Source: an uncultured Pelagibacteraceae bacterium (lineage in GTDB: Bacteria > Pseudomonadota > Alphaproteobacteria > Pelagibacterales > AG-422-B15). Taken from it: a DNA stretch of 64,000 nt. Made by a program: the position numbers and the translations under genes. Of this stretch, positions 7,860 through 16,746 are shown in pieces (the stretch's first letter is position 1; every line of letters begins with the position of its first letter). The stretch is from NCBI GenBank assembly GCA_902613805.1, contig CACMIV010000002.1:1-64000 (forward strand). The letters run 5' to 3'. Below the pieces are notes generated by a model. The model did not search any database. It saw nothing but the letters and a program-made list of their open reading frames with translations, and was not told the DNA's origin.

Positions 7860-8651
7860 TTATTGATAATGCCTAGGCGATTCTCGTTTAATTCCAAGTC
7901 CAAATTGCTTTGGTGCATCAGCTGGGGCAGGCAGGTCATCTCTAAACCCGTCAGCCTCAGATAAATTCTTTTGAATTGCTGCACCAGGTTTGTAAAACAT
8001 GTGAGCAAATTTTGACCAATATACACCACCAAACAATAAAATATTAGATAGGCCAAAGAGAACCAAAAACAAGATATCTAGTATTGGAACCCCTGACGAC
8101 TGAGTAAACGACCAAGCTAATCCAAAAGTTGCTGCAGCCAAAAGCGATAATACAAAAAGATCTGCTCTTATTATTCTATTCCATGGGTTTGCCTCAGCAG
8201 AGACATCAACTCTTAAGAAAAACCAAAACCAATAACCTCCTAGACAAGTCATTATAGCCCCAACATGCCATAACAATGATAGTTGATAGGGAGCGGATGA
8301 ATTAGCATATCCAAATATTAACACAAAAGAAGCAACCCAAAATAATATCGAACCGTACATACCTAAAAGATGAGCAATTCTTCTTTGCCCTCTACCTAAT
8401 TCTGAAGTTGTTAGAATATCGCTAGCAATTGTCTTGCTAATAATCTTTGCCTTTTGAGAACCACTCAATTCATTTGTTGCAGACGCTTTTGCTCTTTTAA
8501 AATTAATGAAAAAATATTTTGCATTTTTCTTATGCGCCATATCCACTAAAGTACCTATTGCTACCATCAGTATCATTACAACTACAAAGCCTTGTAACGC
8601 AATAGCAGGCACAAATGTCATAAGTTCTTCGAAAGGATTTATATAAATCAT
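7860..8651 (-). CDS. aprM: AprM membrane anchor of APS reductase
   Basis: A 263-residue integral membrane protein that starts the apr operon. At least five hydrophobic segments are visible (about 14-36, 95-113, 124-145, 163-181, 190-208). Two His fall in or near them (AHLLGMYG, LSLLWHVGAIM), compatible with heme or quinone contact. In Alphaproteobacteria and some sulfur oxidisers, AprM replaces QmoABC as the presumed link between AprBA and quinones. The name rests on its place directly before aprB and on membrane topology. A TATAAT lies 12 nt before the ATG, so the leader may be very short. Confidence 0.85.
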   Translation of the reverse strand: MIYINPFEELMTFVPAIALQGFVVVMILMVAIGTLVDMAHKKNAKYFFINFKRAKASATNELSGSQKAKIISKTIASDILTTSELGRGQRRIAHLLGMYGSILFWVASFVLIFGYANSSAPYQLSLLWHVGAIMTCLGGYWFWFFLRVDVSAEANPWNRIIRADLFVLSLLAAATFGLAWSFTQSSGVPILDILFLVLFGLSNILLFGGVYWSKFAHMFYKPGAAIQKNLSEADGFRDDLPAPADAPKQFGLGIKRESPRHYQ

Positions 8652-8663
8652 AAGTATAAGCTT

Positions 8664-8669
8664 ATTATA
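8664..8669 (-). promoter_or_regulatory. Putative -10 box of the apr operon
   Basis: The minus strand reads TATAAT, with 12 nt between it and the aprM ATG, which predicts a leader of only about 5-6 nt. No convincing -35 hexamer is visible, and no Shine-Dalgarno fits in the leader. Confidence 0.4.
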
Positions 8670-8678
8670 ACAGAATCT

Positions 8679-8700
8679 ATAAATAATAACTATTATTTAT
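8679..8700. repeat. 10-bp perfect inverted repeat upstream of aprM
   Basis: ATAAATAATA (8679-8688) and TATTATTTAT (8691-8700) are perfect inverted copies around AC. The element lies where the -35 region of the apr promoter would fall and just beyond the 3' end of the GST-like gene. It could be an operator, or an AT-rich hairpin ending the upstream minus-strand operon. It is pure A/T in the arms, so chance cannot be dismissed. Confidence 0.4.
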
Positions 8701-8704
8701 ACTT

Positions 8705-9640
8705 TCAAGGCAGAGGATTAGACTCAAAACTTTTATATAATTGTCTCAAATTTGAAACTTTTTCGATGTCTTCTCTAAGACTTTTTGTGCCAGAGTCAAT
8801 TGTTTCTGAACTGAATTCGATAATACAGCTGCTAAAGCTCTCACGATTTTTTAAACGGGAATAGTAGTCTCTTAAATTATTTAATTTTTCAGTGAATAGC
8901 TCAACCAGATTAACTTCATCAAGTCTGTGTAATAATGTCATCCAGGTTATATCTGCAATACTAAACTTATCCCCGTCAATCCAGATCTTGTTTTCTAAAT
9001 GACCATCTAACGATATCATATGCGATTTAAGATTCTCAAATGCCTTTATAGCAACTCTTTGATGTGGAGAATTTTTATTAAAGACTGAGTAGCCTAATAA
9101 TCGATATAAAGTAAAATTAAGTGCTCTAAACTTTGAAGGATGCTTTATAAAATAATTAAAAAATTTTAAGAAACTAATTTTTCTAAGCATAGAAACAAAC
9201 AATGGTTGAGTAAGTAGGGACACACAATTACCTGCGTACTCTTTTATTCCGATAACTGGATCATCTCCAACTAACGAACCTTTTTTATTCCAATAATCAA
9301 CTGTTTCACTCTCCCCAAGTTTATTTGGAAAAGTTTCCATTAAATATCTTATTTGTTCGTGAGACTCATAAATAGGCTGATTGTTATGTAATAGAACTGG
9401 TACTGTTGCTTTTGGATTAATTTTAAGAAAATCTTTTGATAAATTTTCACAATCTTTTGTCTCAATAATATGTATATGAACTGGCAGGTAATCAATTTTA
9501 TATTCTTCAAGACATATTCTTACTTTACGAGAGCAAAGTGAGAAGTTGTTATGATAAAGTACCCATTCAGAATTTGAGTCTGATACTTTATATTTTTGTT
9601 TACCGATAAGATCTTTGTTTTTAGGATTCTTTTTCTTCAT
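8705..9640 (-). CDS. Glutathione S-transferase family protein
   Basis: A 311-residue protein. Residues about 26-95 form a thioredoxin-like GST N-domain: WVLYHNNFSLCSRKVRICLEE, then NPKATVPVLLHNN with the conserved cis-Pro (VPVL) and YESHEQI, which binds the glutathione gamma-glutamyl group. The C-terminal helical domain holds SIADITWMTLLHRL, a typical GST N-capping box. It is longer than most GSTs. It overlaps the preceding CMD gene by 20 bp and ends an operon with a hydroxylase and an FAH-type hydrolase. In ring-cleavage pathways GST homologues isomerise maleyl intermediates, so that is a reasonable inferred role. General detoxification is the alternative. Confidence 0.8.
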   Translation of the reverse strand: MKKKNPKNKDLIGKQKYKVSDSNSEWVLYHNNFSLCSRKVRICLEEYKIDYLPVHIHIIETKDCENLSKDFLKINPKATVPVLLHNNQPIYESHEQIRYLMETFPNKLGESETVDYWNKKGSLVGDDPVIGIKEYAGNCVSLLTQPLFVSMLRKISFLKFFNYFIKHPSKFRALNFTLYRLLGYSVFNKNSPHQRVAIKAFENLKSHMISLDGHLENKIWIDGDKFSIADITWMTLLHRLDEVNLVELFTEKLNNLRDYYSRLKNRESFSSCIIEFSSETIDSGTKSLREDIEKVSNLRQLYKSFESNPLP

Positions 9641-9992
9641 CCCATACTTTGTTTAGCATTTGACTGGCTGAAACTGCTGTAGGAAAACCACTATAGTGAG
9701 CCACATGCAATATCATTTCTTCAATTTTTTCTTTCGTAATTCCTAAATTTTTAGCCCCTCTTAAATGAGATTTTAATTCATTCTCTCTATTAAGTGCTAC
9801 CAAAACGGTGAGCGTAATCATGCTTCTTTCTTGAAGCGATAACTGCTCAGTTCGTGACCAGATTGTTCCATACAACATATCAATTATTTGCTTTAGCAAA
9901 TCTTTAGAGACAGGAGTTTCATCGTTTTTAAGTAAATCCATCTTCTTCAGGATTTCTAATCCTTTTTTTCTATCTTGATCGTCTAATGGCAT
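9621..9992 (-). CDS. Carboxymuconolactone decarboxylase (CMD) family protein
   Basis: A 123-residue protein of the CMD/AhpD-like fold. The helical core is visible: LSLQERSMITLTVLVALNRENELKSHLRGAKNLGITKEKIEEMILHVAHYSGFPTAV-type order, with ERSMITL and HVAHYSGFP being family hallmarks. There is no CxxC, so it is of the PcaC-like rather than the AhpD peroxidase type. In an operon with an FAD hydroxylase and an FAH-family hydrolase it probably acts on a ring-cleavage product, but the precise reaction cannot be read from sequence. It overlaps the GST-like gene by 20 bp. Confidence 0.82.
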   Translation of the reverse strand: MPLDDQDRKKGLEILKKMDLLKNDETPVSKDLLKQIIDMLYGTIWSRTEQLSLQERSMITLTVLVALNRENELKSHLRGAKNLGITKEKIEEMILHVAHYSGFPTAVSASQMLNKVWDEEKES

Positions 9993-10022
9993 TTTTATAT
10001 TTTACTCCTTAATATCAGTGTT

Positions 10023-11633
10023 TCAATTAAATTCAATTTTCTCTCTAATATTCAATAATACATTATTAATAATAGTTTCAAGACTATCGCTTTTATCAAA
10101 GTTAAATAAATCGAAAACATATTTATCAGGTCTTAAGATAACTCCAGAACAATCAAACTTTTCACAGTAAATTTGTAAATCTTTATGAGTTTCTTCACAC
10201 GCAATGTACCCTTCATAGTTTGAAAGGTTGTAATTAGGAGTTATATTTATGATCTTAAAATTATGACTTTTTAATAGTTCAAGATTATCCTCTGAGATAT
10301 TTTTATTACCTTCAAAATTATTTAAAATAATTCCAAAATTCTTTTCTAGCACATAATCCGTGCTCATAATCCTGCCATCATGAAGACGAACATTTATCTC
10401 ATTGAAGTAATATCTCTCGATAGAAACATTCTTAATTTTTGGCATTTTATGAGCGCCAGGTCCTAGACGGTTGCCATTTAAAACAGGAAATATATTTTCT
10501 TTACCTCTTAAATAACTTTGTGTTCTTAGCAATGCATTCCTGATAAATGCTTTAAATTTACTTTTAGCATTAATGATGCCTCCCATTTTAATTGCTCCTC
10601 TAGTAATTCTGGCGACGTGTGGCCTTCTTTCTGATTGGTAGGTATCCAATATTTTAGGTAAGTAAAGTCCTTTCAGTACTCCATTAATTTTCCATAATAT
10701 ATTTTCAGCATCCCTACATCCAGAATTCATTCCTTGACCCATAAAAGGAGGCATTTGATGTGCAGCGTCACCGAGTAGAAAAATATTTTCATTTTGCCAT
10801 TTAACAGCATCGGCTGCATGAAATGAGTAAACTGCTGTTCTACTAAATTCAACTTCATTATCTCCAATCCATTGGTCTATGTATTTTCTAAAAACTTCTT
10901 TTTTTTGAATTTCATCAACAGTATCACCCGGCATAAAGGCTATTTCAAATCTAAAGCAATCATCAACTCCTTGAATAATTGTGGTTGGCCGTGACGGATT
11001 GCAATATTGAATCGCATCAATATCTGTGAAACATTCAAATTTACTTTTAGTATACCCGTCCACTACCATCCAGGTCTCATCAGCATCTAAACTTTTAAGT
11101 TCAATATTGTTGAGCTTTCGAATTGTACTATTTGCTCCATCGCACGCCAAAAGATACTTACTGTTTGTTTTAAACTCCTCCCCAGTTTCAATATTTTTGT
11201 AGGAACAATTCACAACGCCATCTGATTGATCAACGCTTAAAATTTCATTACCTGTTCTAATCGTATTAGTCTGATATTTTTTTGCATTTTCTCTATGTAC
11301 TTGATCAAATTGAGGTTGGTGAATAAATAGTATTGAATGTTGATAATTATATGTATCAAAACCATTCATCGTAATTTTTAAAATTGATCTTTTCTTAGCA
11401 TCTTTGTTATCAACACCTCTAATTTTTCTTGTCTTTACTTCAGTTAGAAAGTTACAATGAGCCATTGCTCGTTGGCATTCAGCATCCCATGTAATTGCCC
11501 TGGGCAAGGGGAAGGTTTCTTTTTCTTTATCTAAGATTAACGCTTTAATGCCATAATACCCTAGCAAGTTTGCGCATGTTTCACCTACTGGTCCATAACC
11601 GGCTACAATGACATCGTATTCAGTATCACTCAC
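10023..11633 (-). CDS. FAD-dependent aromatic hydroxylase (MhpA/PheA-like)
   Basis: A 536-residue class A flavin monooxygenase. The N-terminal FAD fold reads DVIVAGYGPVGETCANLLGYYGI, with the first GxG slightly altered (GYGPVG). The NAD(P)H/FAD motif DG is seen in LLACDGANSTIR, and the second FAD motif in FLLGDAAHQMPPFMGQGMNSGCRDAENILWKI. The C-terminal thioredoxin-like extension is typical of 3-(3-hydroxyphenyl)propionate and phenol hydroxylases. It would add oxygen to a phenolic ring using NAD(P)H. It lies 5 bp downstream of the FAH-family gene, in one operon with CMD and GST genes. The exact phenol is unknown. Confidence 0.85.
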   Translation of the reverse strand: MSDTEYDVIVAGYGPVGETCANLLGYYGIKALILDKEKETFPLPRAITWDAECQRAMAHCNFLTEVKTRKIRGVDNKDAKKRSILKITMNGFDTYNYQHSILFIHQPQFDQVHRENAKKYQTNTIRTGNEILSVDQSDGVVNCSYKNIETGEEFKTNSKYLLACDGANSTIRKLNNIELKSLDADETWMVVDGYTKSKFECFTDIDAIQYCNPSRPTTIIQGVDDCFRFEIAFMPGDTVDEIQKKEVFRKYIDQWIGDNEVEFSRTAVYSFHAADAVKWQNENIFLLGDAAHQMPPFMGQGMNSGCRDAENILWKINGVLKGLYLPKILDTYQSERRPHVARITRGAIKMGGIINAKSKFKAFIRNALLRTQSYLRGKENIFPVLNGNRLGPGAHKMPKIKNVSIERYYFNEINVRLHDGRIMSTDYVLEKNFGIILNNFEGNKNISEDNLELLKSHNFKIINITPNYNLSNYEGYIACEETHKDLQIYCEKFDCSGVILRPDKYVFDLFNFDKSDSLETIINNVLLNIREKIEFN

Positions 11634-11638
11634 GCGAC

Positions 11639-12532
11639 TTAGTATGCTGGCGTATCTTCTGGCTCTTCAATAACTTTATTATTAATGAAGCCCAGTTTTT
11701 CAATTTCAATTTTAATTTCGTCACCTGCTTTAAGCCAATTTCTTGTCATCACTGCAGAACCAGCCGGTGTACCAGTTGGAATTAAGTCTCCAGGTTCTAG
11801 CGTAAAAGCAGTTGATAAGTACTCAACCAATGTAAAACAGTCAAAAATTAAATCACTTGTCGAGGCTGATTGCCTTAATTCTCCATTTACATATGTTTCA
11901 AGCTTTAGGTCATGTGGATTGCCAACTTCATCACTGGTTACAATATAGGGACCAAATGGACAATGGGTGTCCCATGACTTACCCATAGTCATTGTCATAG
12001 GAGGGCCACGCATCTGCCAATCTCTGATTGTGACGTCGTTAACGACTGTATAGCCGTAAATAACTCCAGCTGCTTTGTCATAAGGTACATGACGACATTT
12101 TTTTCCAATAATGAAACCAAGTTCGCCTTCATAATCTAAAAATTCTGAAGCACGCGGCCGATGAACATCATCGTATGGACCGTTAACAGAGCTATTTTGC
12201 TTGTTAAATATATTTGGATATTTTTCTTGAGCTTTACCTATTGTTTTTGCCGCTGTTTGCGCAACTTCATCTTGATGTTCTTTATAGTTTAATCCAACCG
12301 CAAGAATTTTACTTGGTTTAGTGATAGGAGCTTCTAAATGTGCTTTGCTTAACTCAATTTTATTTTCACTATTATAAATAAGATTTTTTGCAGTATCTAG
12401 ACCCTGATCTCCAAGAGCGATAAAATCTATCATGTTGTTAGGTAGTGAACTATCTGAGAAATCCACTATATGGTCTCCATTTATTGCGCCTATGGATGTA
12501 GTGCCATTAAATGTAAAAGTAACTAATTTCAT
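11639..12532 (-). CDS. Fumarylacetoacetate hydrolase family protein
   Basis: A 297-residue FAH-superfamily enzyme and first gene of the minus-strand catabolic operon. Conserved features are KILAVGLNYKEHQDE (family N-motif), the metal ligands in DYEGELGFIIGK, VNDVTIRDWQ, KSWDTHCPFGPYIV, and the C-terminal GDLIPTGTPAGSA. Such enzymes hydrolyse or decarboxylate acylpyruvates and hydroxymuconate products of ring cleavage, using Mg2+ or Mn2+. Context with a hydroxylase and a GST-like protein suggests a fumarylpyruvate-type or 2-hydroxymuconate-type substrate. It is divergent from the sulfatase gene, with 74 bp between them that must hold both promoters. Confidence 0.88.
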   Translation of the reverse strand: MKLVTFTFNGTTSIGAINGDHIVDFSDSSLPNNMIDFIALGDQGLDTAKNLIYNSENKIELSKAHLEAPITKPSKILAVGLNYKEHQDEVAQTAAKTIGKAQEKYPNIFNKQNSSVNGPYDDVHRPRASEFLDYEGELGFIIGKKCRHVPYDKAAGVIYGYTVVNDVTIRDWQMRGPPMTMTMGKSWDTHCPFGPYIVTSDEVGNPHDLKLETYVNGELRQSASTSDLIFDCFTLVEYLSTAFTLEPGDLIPTGTPAGSAVMTRNWLKAGDEIKIEIEKLGFINNKVIEEPEDTPAY

Positions 12533-12565
12533 AAAACTAAATCAATAAATATCTAAAAGCTGGAT

Positions 12566-12594
12566 TTGTAACAAGTTTAAATAATGTATATTAT
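12566..12594 (+). promoter_or_regulatory. Putative promoter of the sulfatase gene
   Basis: TTGTAA (12566-12571) and TATTAT (12589-12594) are spaced by 17 bp. The -10 ends 12 nt before the sulfatase ATG, which predicts a leader of about 5 nt without a Shine-Dalgarno. Confidence 0.45.
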
Positions 12595-12606
12595 TTTATC
12601 ATATAT

Positions 12607-14310
12607 ATGAAGAAATCCATATCAAGACGCTCTTTTATTAAAAAGTCTGTAGCCTCAATTGCTCTAGGCGGCCTTGCTTCTATTTTACATTTACAAAATG
12701 CGCCGGCCTATATTAAGCCTAAGAATTATAACATTTTATTAATATTAAATGATCAGGAGCGGGCATGGCCATATATTCCAAAAAGCATTGATTTGCCTGC
12801 ACGCAGATATTTGGAAAATATCTCAACTTATTTCAATAGATCTTATACCTCAACGCCAATATGTTCACCTGCACGTAGTTCTGTTTATACGGGGCAACAT
12901 GTTCAATTTACTGGAGTATGGGATAATACCGTTACTCCTTGGGTTCCAGGTTTATACGATAATGTAAATACAATAGGACATCTCTTGAAAAATCAAGACT
13001 ACGAAACAGGTTATTTTGGCAAATGGCACTTAACAAATATTACTGAGAGTAACGTAAATGAAAATGCTCTCGGATATGAAGGTATGCGAAAAATGTTTTC
13101 AAAATATGGTTTTGATAATTCAGATCAACCGGGTGAGCGTGATTTAGGGCAGGGAGGTTTTAAATTTGATGGTTTGACTGCAGAATCTGCATCAAATTTT
13201 ATTAGAGATAAAAAAGGAAATGAAAAGCCTTGGTCTGTGTTTGTAAATTTTGTCAATCCTCACGATATAATGTTTTACAGGGCATCCTCTGAAATATTAG
13301 GTACGGGATTTATCGGTGAAAATCAAAAATTTGCACCAGATGATCCAATATATAAAAAAGAACACGATTTTGATTTTCCTAAAAATTTTGGTCGAAGGTC
13401 TTTAGGTGAAGGTGAATTTGGAACAGAAATCATGAATACAGTTTATGGAGAAATTCCATATGATAGACTAGATTTATGGAGAAGGTTTTGTAATTATTAT
13501 TATAACTGTTTACGTGACGTCGATAGACACATGATGAAACTTATTCATTCCTTGGAAGATACTGGTCAAATAGATAATACAATCATCTTCATGATCTCTG
13601 ACCATGGAGAAATGCTTGGACAACAAGGAGCAAGAGGAAAAATAGTTTCTTGGGAGGAATCAATCAGAGTTCCAACGCTTGTTTACCATCCAGACCTTAA
13701 AGATAAAAAATTGTGTAACTCAGTAATATCAAACATTGATATCGTTCCAACATTATTAGAGTTTACAGGTCTTAGTAAATCAGAACTTAGAGATAAGCAC
13801 CCTGAATTAAAAGGTAACAGCTACGCGGAGTTGGTTGAAAATGTTAACTACGACAACGTACGTGATAAAGAGGGCCATCTAATTCATGGAGTTCAAATCA
13901 TCCCAACAGTTTTTGAAGTTGCGGAAAAATTTCGACATACAGCACTTGCGGACGGCTTTTTAGCTAAAACAAAAGCATTTATGTCTGAGGGAAAATTCTT
14001 ACCAGATTTTACTCCACCGCTGAATTACAAAGGTGTGGTTGATAAAAAACATAAATTTCTAAGGTTTTTCTCACCTCGTCAAAATAATATACCTACAAAC
14101 TACGATGAATTGATTAAATACAACGCAGAATATCAATTATATGATTTAGAAAATGATCCATTTGAAATGAATGATTTGGCAAAAGATGAAAATAATAGAG
14201 ATTTACTTATGTCTATGAATGATAAATGTAATACATTAGCGGACAAGGAGATTGGTCTAGAAAATCATGTTATCCACTTGCCTGGTCCCGATTGGTTTTG
14301 GACAGCTTAA
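12607..14310 (+). CDS. Tat-exported sulfatase (arylsulfatase family)
   Basis: A 567-residue formylglycine-dependent sulfatase. The N-terminus SRRSFIKK followed by a hydrophobic stretch and NAPA is a twin-arginine signal, so it acts in the periplasm or on the outside. The active-site signature CSPAR (86-90) supplies the Cys that becomes formylglycine, which needs a separate maturase not in this window. Further landmarks are the metal/substrate motifs GYFGKWHL and FMISDHGEMLGQQG. It would release sulfate from an organic ester. It is divergent from the FAH-hydroxylase operon and 3 bp from the VOC gene, suggesting a sulfated aromatic substrate. Choline or carbohydrate sulfates remain possible. 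Confidence 0.88.
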   Translation: MKKSISRRSFIKKSVASIALGGLASILHLQNAPAYIKPKNYNILLILNDQERAWPYIPKSIDLPARRYLENISTYFNRSYTSTPICSPARSSVYTGQHVQFTGVWDNTVTPWVPGLYDNVNTIGHLLKNQDYETGYFGKWHLTNITESNVNENALGYEGMRKMFSKYGFDNSDQPGERDLGQGGFKFDGLTAESASNFIRDKKGNEKPWSVFVNFVNPHDIMFYRASSEILGTGFIGENQKFAPDDPIYKKEHDFDFPKNFGRRSLGEGEFGTEIMNTVYGEIPYDRLDLWRRFCNYYYNCLRDVDRHMMKLIHSLEDTGQIDNTIIFMISDHGEMLGQQGARGKIVSWEESIRVPTLVYHPDLKDKKLCNSVISNIDIVPTLLEFTGLSKSELRDKHPELKGNSYAELVENVNYDNVRDKEGHLIHGVQIIPTVFEVAEKFRHTALADGFLAKTKAFMSEGKFLPDFTPPLNYKGVVDKKHKFLRFFSPRQNNIPTNYDELIKYNAEYQLYDLENDPFEMNDLAKDENNRDLLMSMNDKCNTLADKEIGLENHVIHLPGPDWFWTA

Positions 14311-14313
14311 TAT

Positions 14314-15006
14314 ATGAAAGAAGAAGTAATATTAAATTTTGATTTATATAAAAAATATAAATCAGAATATGCCCCTGACAGTTTTCATCATGTTGCTTTT
14401 AAAACTCAAAATTATGATGCAATGGTTGAATTTTACGAAAAACTTTTCGGTTGTAAGCCCATGTATAAAAGTAATGATATTGCTTTTCTGGCTTTTGATG
14501 AAGAGCATCACCGTATTGCAATTGCAAACACTGAACCAGGAGTAAAGAAATTAGGTTTTATCTCAAAGATTATATTAGCATTTAGAAATTGGCTTAATAA
14601 AAATATTCCAACAACTATTGGGCTGGATCATATCTCTTATTGTCTTAACCCAATCGATAAATGGTTTGATTTTTATCATAAGGCAAAAGATAGAGGTCTT
14701 GAGCCTTACTGGACAATCAATCATGGATGGATAACGGGCATGTATTACAAAGATCCAGACGGTAATCTTGTAGAATTATTTTTTGAGCATTGGACAAATG
14801 ATGAAGAATATAAAAATGAAATTTCTGCTAGAGGTTTTCCTGAAGAGCCAGTAGGTACGAATATGGATATCGATATACTCTATCAAATGTACAAAAACGG
14901 TGAATCACTAAAAAATTTAACAAAAAAAGGAAACACAGTTCCAGAGGGCAAGAAGCCAGTTGCAGGAATTCAGGCCGCTATCAATATGCGTAAAAAATTT
15001 AAATAA
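14314..15006 (+). CDS. VOC-superfamily protein, extradiol-dioxygenase-like
   Basis: A 230-residue metal enzyme with two beta-alpha-beta-beta-beta modules. Module one begins [23 protein letters not shown] and contains [13 protein letters not shown]. Module two begins [26 protein letters not shown] and ends [14 protein letters not shown]. The His residues at the start of the modules and the final Glu fit the 2-His-1-carboxylate site of VOC enzymes. FHHV and EEHHRIA resemble single-subunit extradiol dioxygenases of aromatic pathways. It lies 3 bp after the sulfatase with no Shine-Dalgarno. Ring cleavage after the MhpA-like hydroxylase is the favoured inference; a glyoxalase-type isomerase is the alternative. 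Confidence 0.8.
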   Translation: MKEEVILNFDLYKKYKSEYAPDSFHHVAFKTQNYDAMVEFYEKLFGCKPMYKSNDIAFLAFDEEHHRIAIANTEPGVKKLGFISKIILAFRNWLNKNIPTTIGLDHISYCLNPIDKWFDFYHKAKDRGLEPYWTINHGWITGMYYKDPDGNLVELFFEHWTNDEEYKNEISARGFPEEPVGTNMDIDILYQMYKNGESLKNLTKKGNTVPEGKKPVAGIQAAINMRKKFK

Positions 15007-15010
15007 CTAT

Positions 15011-15526
15011 ATGGATCTTTATGATCAAAATCTTATTCCAAGAATAATATTTACTGTCATATCAGTTGTATTAACTATAGGACCCACTATTGCTGATTTT
15101 AATAAAACGCATGCAACTCATCCTGATTGGACAGGGCACGCTCGCTTTCATGTGGTTTGGCAAGTCTTAGGTTTTTATCCGATAATGATATTAAATTTAA
15201 TTGTTCTATGGATCAATATTCCAAACTTTTACTATCCATATCAATTATTCTTTTGGCTTTTCTGGTATGTTGGCTTTGTAGGATCTTTTTTGATCACATT
15301 ATTGAGCATGCCATTATTTAAAGGCAAACTGTCTGACCCTGGAGGAAGAACTCCTTTTTTGTATACATTTGGTAAGAAATTTAAACTTTTACCAGGTAAG
15401 GATAAACATTTACCCTTCAAGATAAATGGAGAAGTGAAGACGTATAAAGTAGATGAAAATTTGCACAATTTAGTTTTACCTTCAATAATTGTAGTTATAA
15501 CTTCTATTTATTTCATAGTTCTATAA
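15011..15526 (+). CDS. Four-helix membrane protein, possibly DUF6640-like
   Basis: A 171-residue integral membrane protein. Hydrophobic segments lie near 10-27, 56-77, 84-107 and 153-171. The stretch after the first helix, [20 protein letters not shown], has the His-rich pattern I associate with DUF6640, a family of unknown function; I hold that match loosely. The chosen ATG at 15011 lies 4 bp past the VOC gene stop, whereas a more upstream in-frame ATG (14960) would overlap it by 47 bp. Its place in the sulfatase-VOC transcript suggests a membrane role in the same pathway, such as transport or electron transfer, without direct evidence. Confidence 0.6.
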   Translation: MDLYDQNLIPRIIFTVISVVLTIGPTIADFNKTHATHPDWTGHARFHVVWQVLGFYPIMILNLIVLWINIPNFYYPYQLFFWLFWYVGFVGSFLITLLSMPLFKGKLSDPGGRTPFLYTFGKKFKLLPGKDKHLPFKINGEVKTYKVDENLHNLVLPSIIVVITSIYFIVL

Positions 15527-15538
15527 AAGAGCACATTC

Positions 15539-16159
15539 ATGTTTGAGTATTTTTTCCCATTATTATTACTTTGCATTATTCAATCTGGCACTCCTGGTCC
15601 AAATAATATTATGCTAACGGCTTCAGGAAAAAACTTTGGTTATGTAAAAACAATTCCTCATATGACAGGTGTTGTCTTCGGGTTTTTAACTTTATTGATT
15701 GTGATGGGATTAGGATTAATATCTGTTTTTACGAGCTACCCAATTGCACAAACTATTTTGCAAATACTAGGCTCGCTATATTTACTATACTTGTCGTATA
15801 GAATTTATTTTACTTATAGTTCAGATAATGAGGATCGATCAAAGCCAATAACATTCATAGAATCATCTCTTTTTCAATATGTTAATCCAAAAGGCGTTAT
15901 GATGGCAATTACGACTATTTCTATTTATACGGACTATAAAAACTTTGAGTTTATAGACAGTTTTCTTGAAGGAATGGTTTTTGTACTTTTGGGTTTTACC
16001 ATATCTAATACTTTTTCAGTTCTCACTTGGACATCAGTCGGAGTTTTTTTGAATAATTTCATAAAGTCGAAGGCTGCAATTAGAAATTTTAATGGCTTAA
16101 TGGCAACTTTACTTGTTTTAACAGTTATATGGATTAATTATGAATTCTATGGATCTTAA
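15539..16159 (+). CDS. LysE/RhtB family amino-acid exporter
   Basis: A 206-residue inner-membrane protein with six hydrophobic segments. The N-terminal IQSGTPGPNNIMLTASGKNFGY is the LysE/RhtB family signature (TPGPN). FQYVNPKGVMMAITTISIY is the second conserved block near the middle of the family. Proteins of this type export amino acids or their derivatives by proton antiport. It follows the previous gene by 12 bp and overlaps the next gene by 20 bp, so it belongs to the same transcript. Substrate cannot be told from sequence. Confidence 0.88.
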   Translation: MFEYFFPLLLLCIIQSGTPGPNNIMLTASGKNFGYVKTIPHMTGVVFGFLTLLIVMGLGLISVFTSYPIAQTILQILGSLYLLYLSYRIYFTYSSDNEDRSKPITFIESSLFQYVNPKGVMMAITTISIYTDYKNFEFIDSFLEGMVFVLLGFTISNTFSVLTWTSVGVFLNNFIKSKAAIRNFNGLMATLLVLTVIWINYEFYGS

Positions 16160-16742
16160 TAGAAAATTAATAACTTATTTAGTTTTAGGACATTGCTTTA
16201 TCATCGCCATATCAAATTATTTAGTGCAGTTTCCAATAAATATATTTGGTTTGGATTATACAATTGGTACGTTCACATTCCCAATTATTGTTTTGGCAAC
16301 AGATTTAACTGTACGACTTTCAAATGCAAGAAATGCACGCAAAGTTATTGGATTTGCTTTCGTGCCAGCTTTCATAATTTCATATATATTTGCTGACTTC
16401 AGAATAGCAATTGCGTCTGTTTTAGCTTATTCAATCGGACAGTTACTTGATGTATTTGTATTTTCGAAAGTAAGGGACAGAGTAGGTGATGATGGGTTAA
16501 ATTTGGGTTCTTATTGGTATCTTGCGCCTGTTGTAAGTACCTTTTTTGCTCAATTCATAGACACATATCTGTTTTATGGCGTAGCATTTTACAATTCCAC
16601 AGATGACTTTATGCGTGAAAATTGGGATCTGATTGCATTTAATGATTTCATTCTTAAGCTAGCAGTTTGCTATCTAGCATTTTTACCAATTTATGTTTTA
16701 ATTCTTAATAGAACTTTTAATTATATAAGAACACGCACTTAG
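16140..16742 (+). CDS. yhhQ: Queuosine precursor transporter (YhhQ family)
   Basis: A 200-residue, roughly six-helix membrane protein of the YhhQ/DUF165 (ECF-type vitamin) family, which imports preQ0/preQ1 for queuosine synthesis. Conserved landmarks are TIGTFTFPIIVLATDLTVRL near the N-terminus, FADFRIAIASVLAYSIGQLLDVFVFSKVR, and the APVVSTFFAQFIDTYLFYGVAF helix. It begins inside the LysE-like gene (20-bp overlap); a second in-frame ATG at 16149 is possible. queA, which acts on preQ1-modified tRNA, begins at 63396, so the pathway is represented at both ends of the window. Confidence 0.9.
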   Translation: MNSMDLNRKLITYLVLGHCFIIAISNYLVQFPINIFGLDYTIGTFTFPIIVLATDLTVRLSNARNARKVIGFAFVPAFIISYIFADFRIAIASVLAYSIGQLLDVFVFSKVRDRVGDDGLNLGSYWYLAPVVSTFFAQFIDTYLFYGVAFYNSTDDFMRENWDLIAFNDFILKLAVCYLAFLPIYVLILNRTFNYIRTRT

Positions 16743-16746
16743 AATA

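Noticed and set aside
14960-15526. Longer start for the small membrane protein at 14960
   Set aside because: It overlaps the VOC gene by 47 bp and adds a non-hydrophobic tail; ATG at 15011 sits right after the VOC stop.
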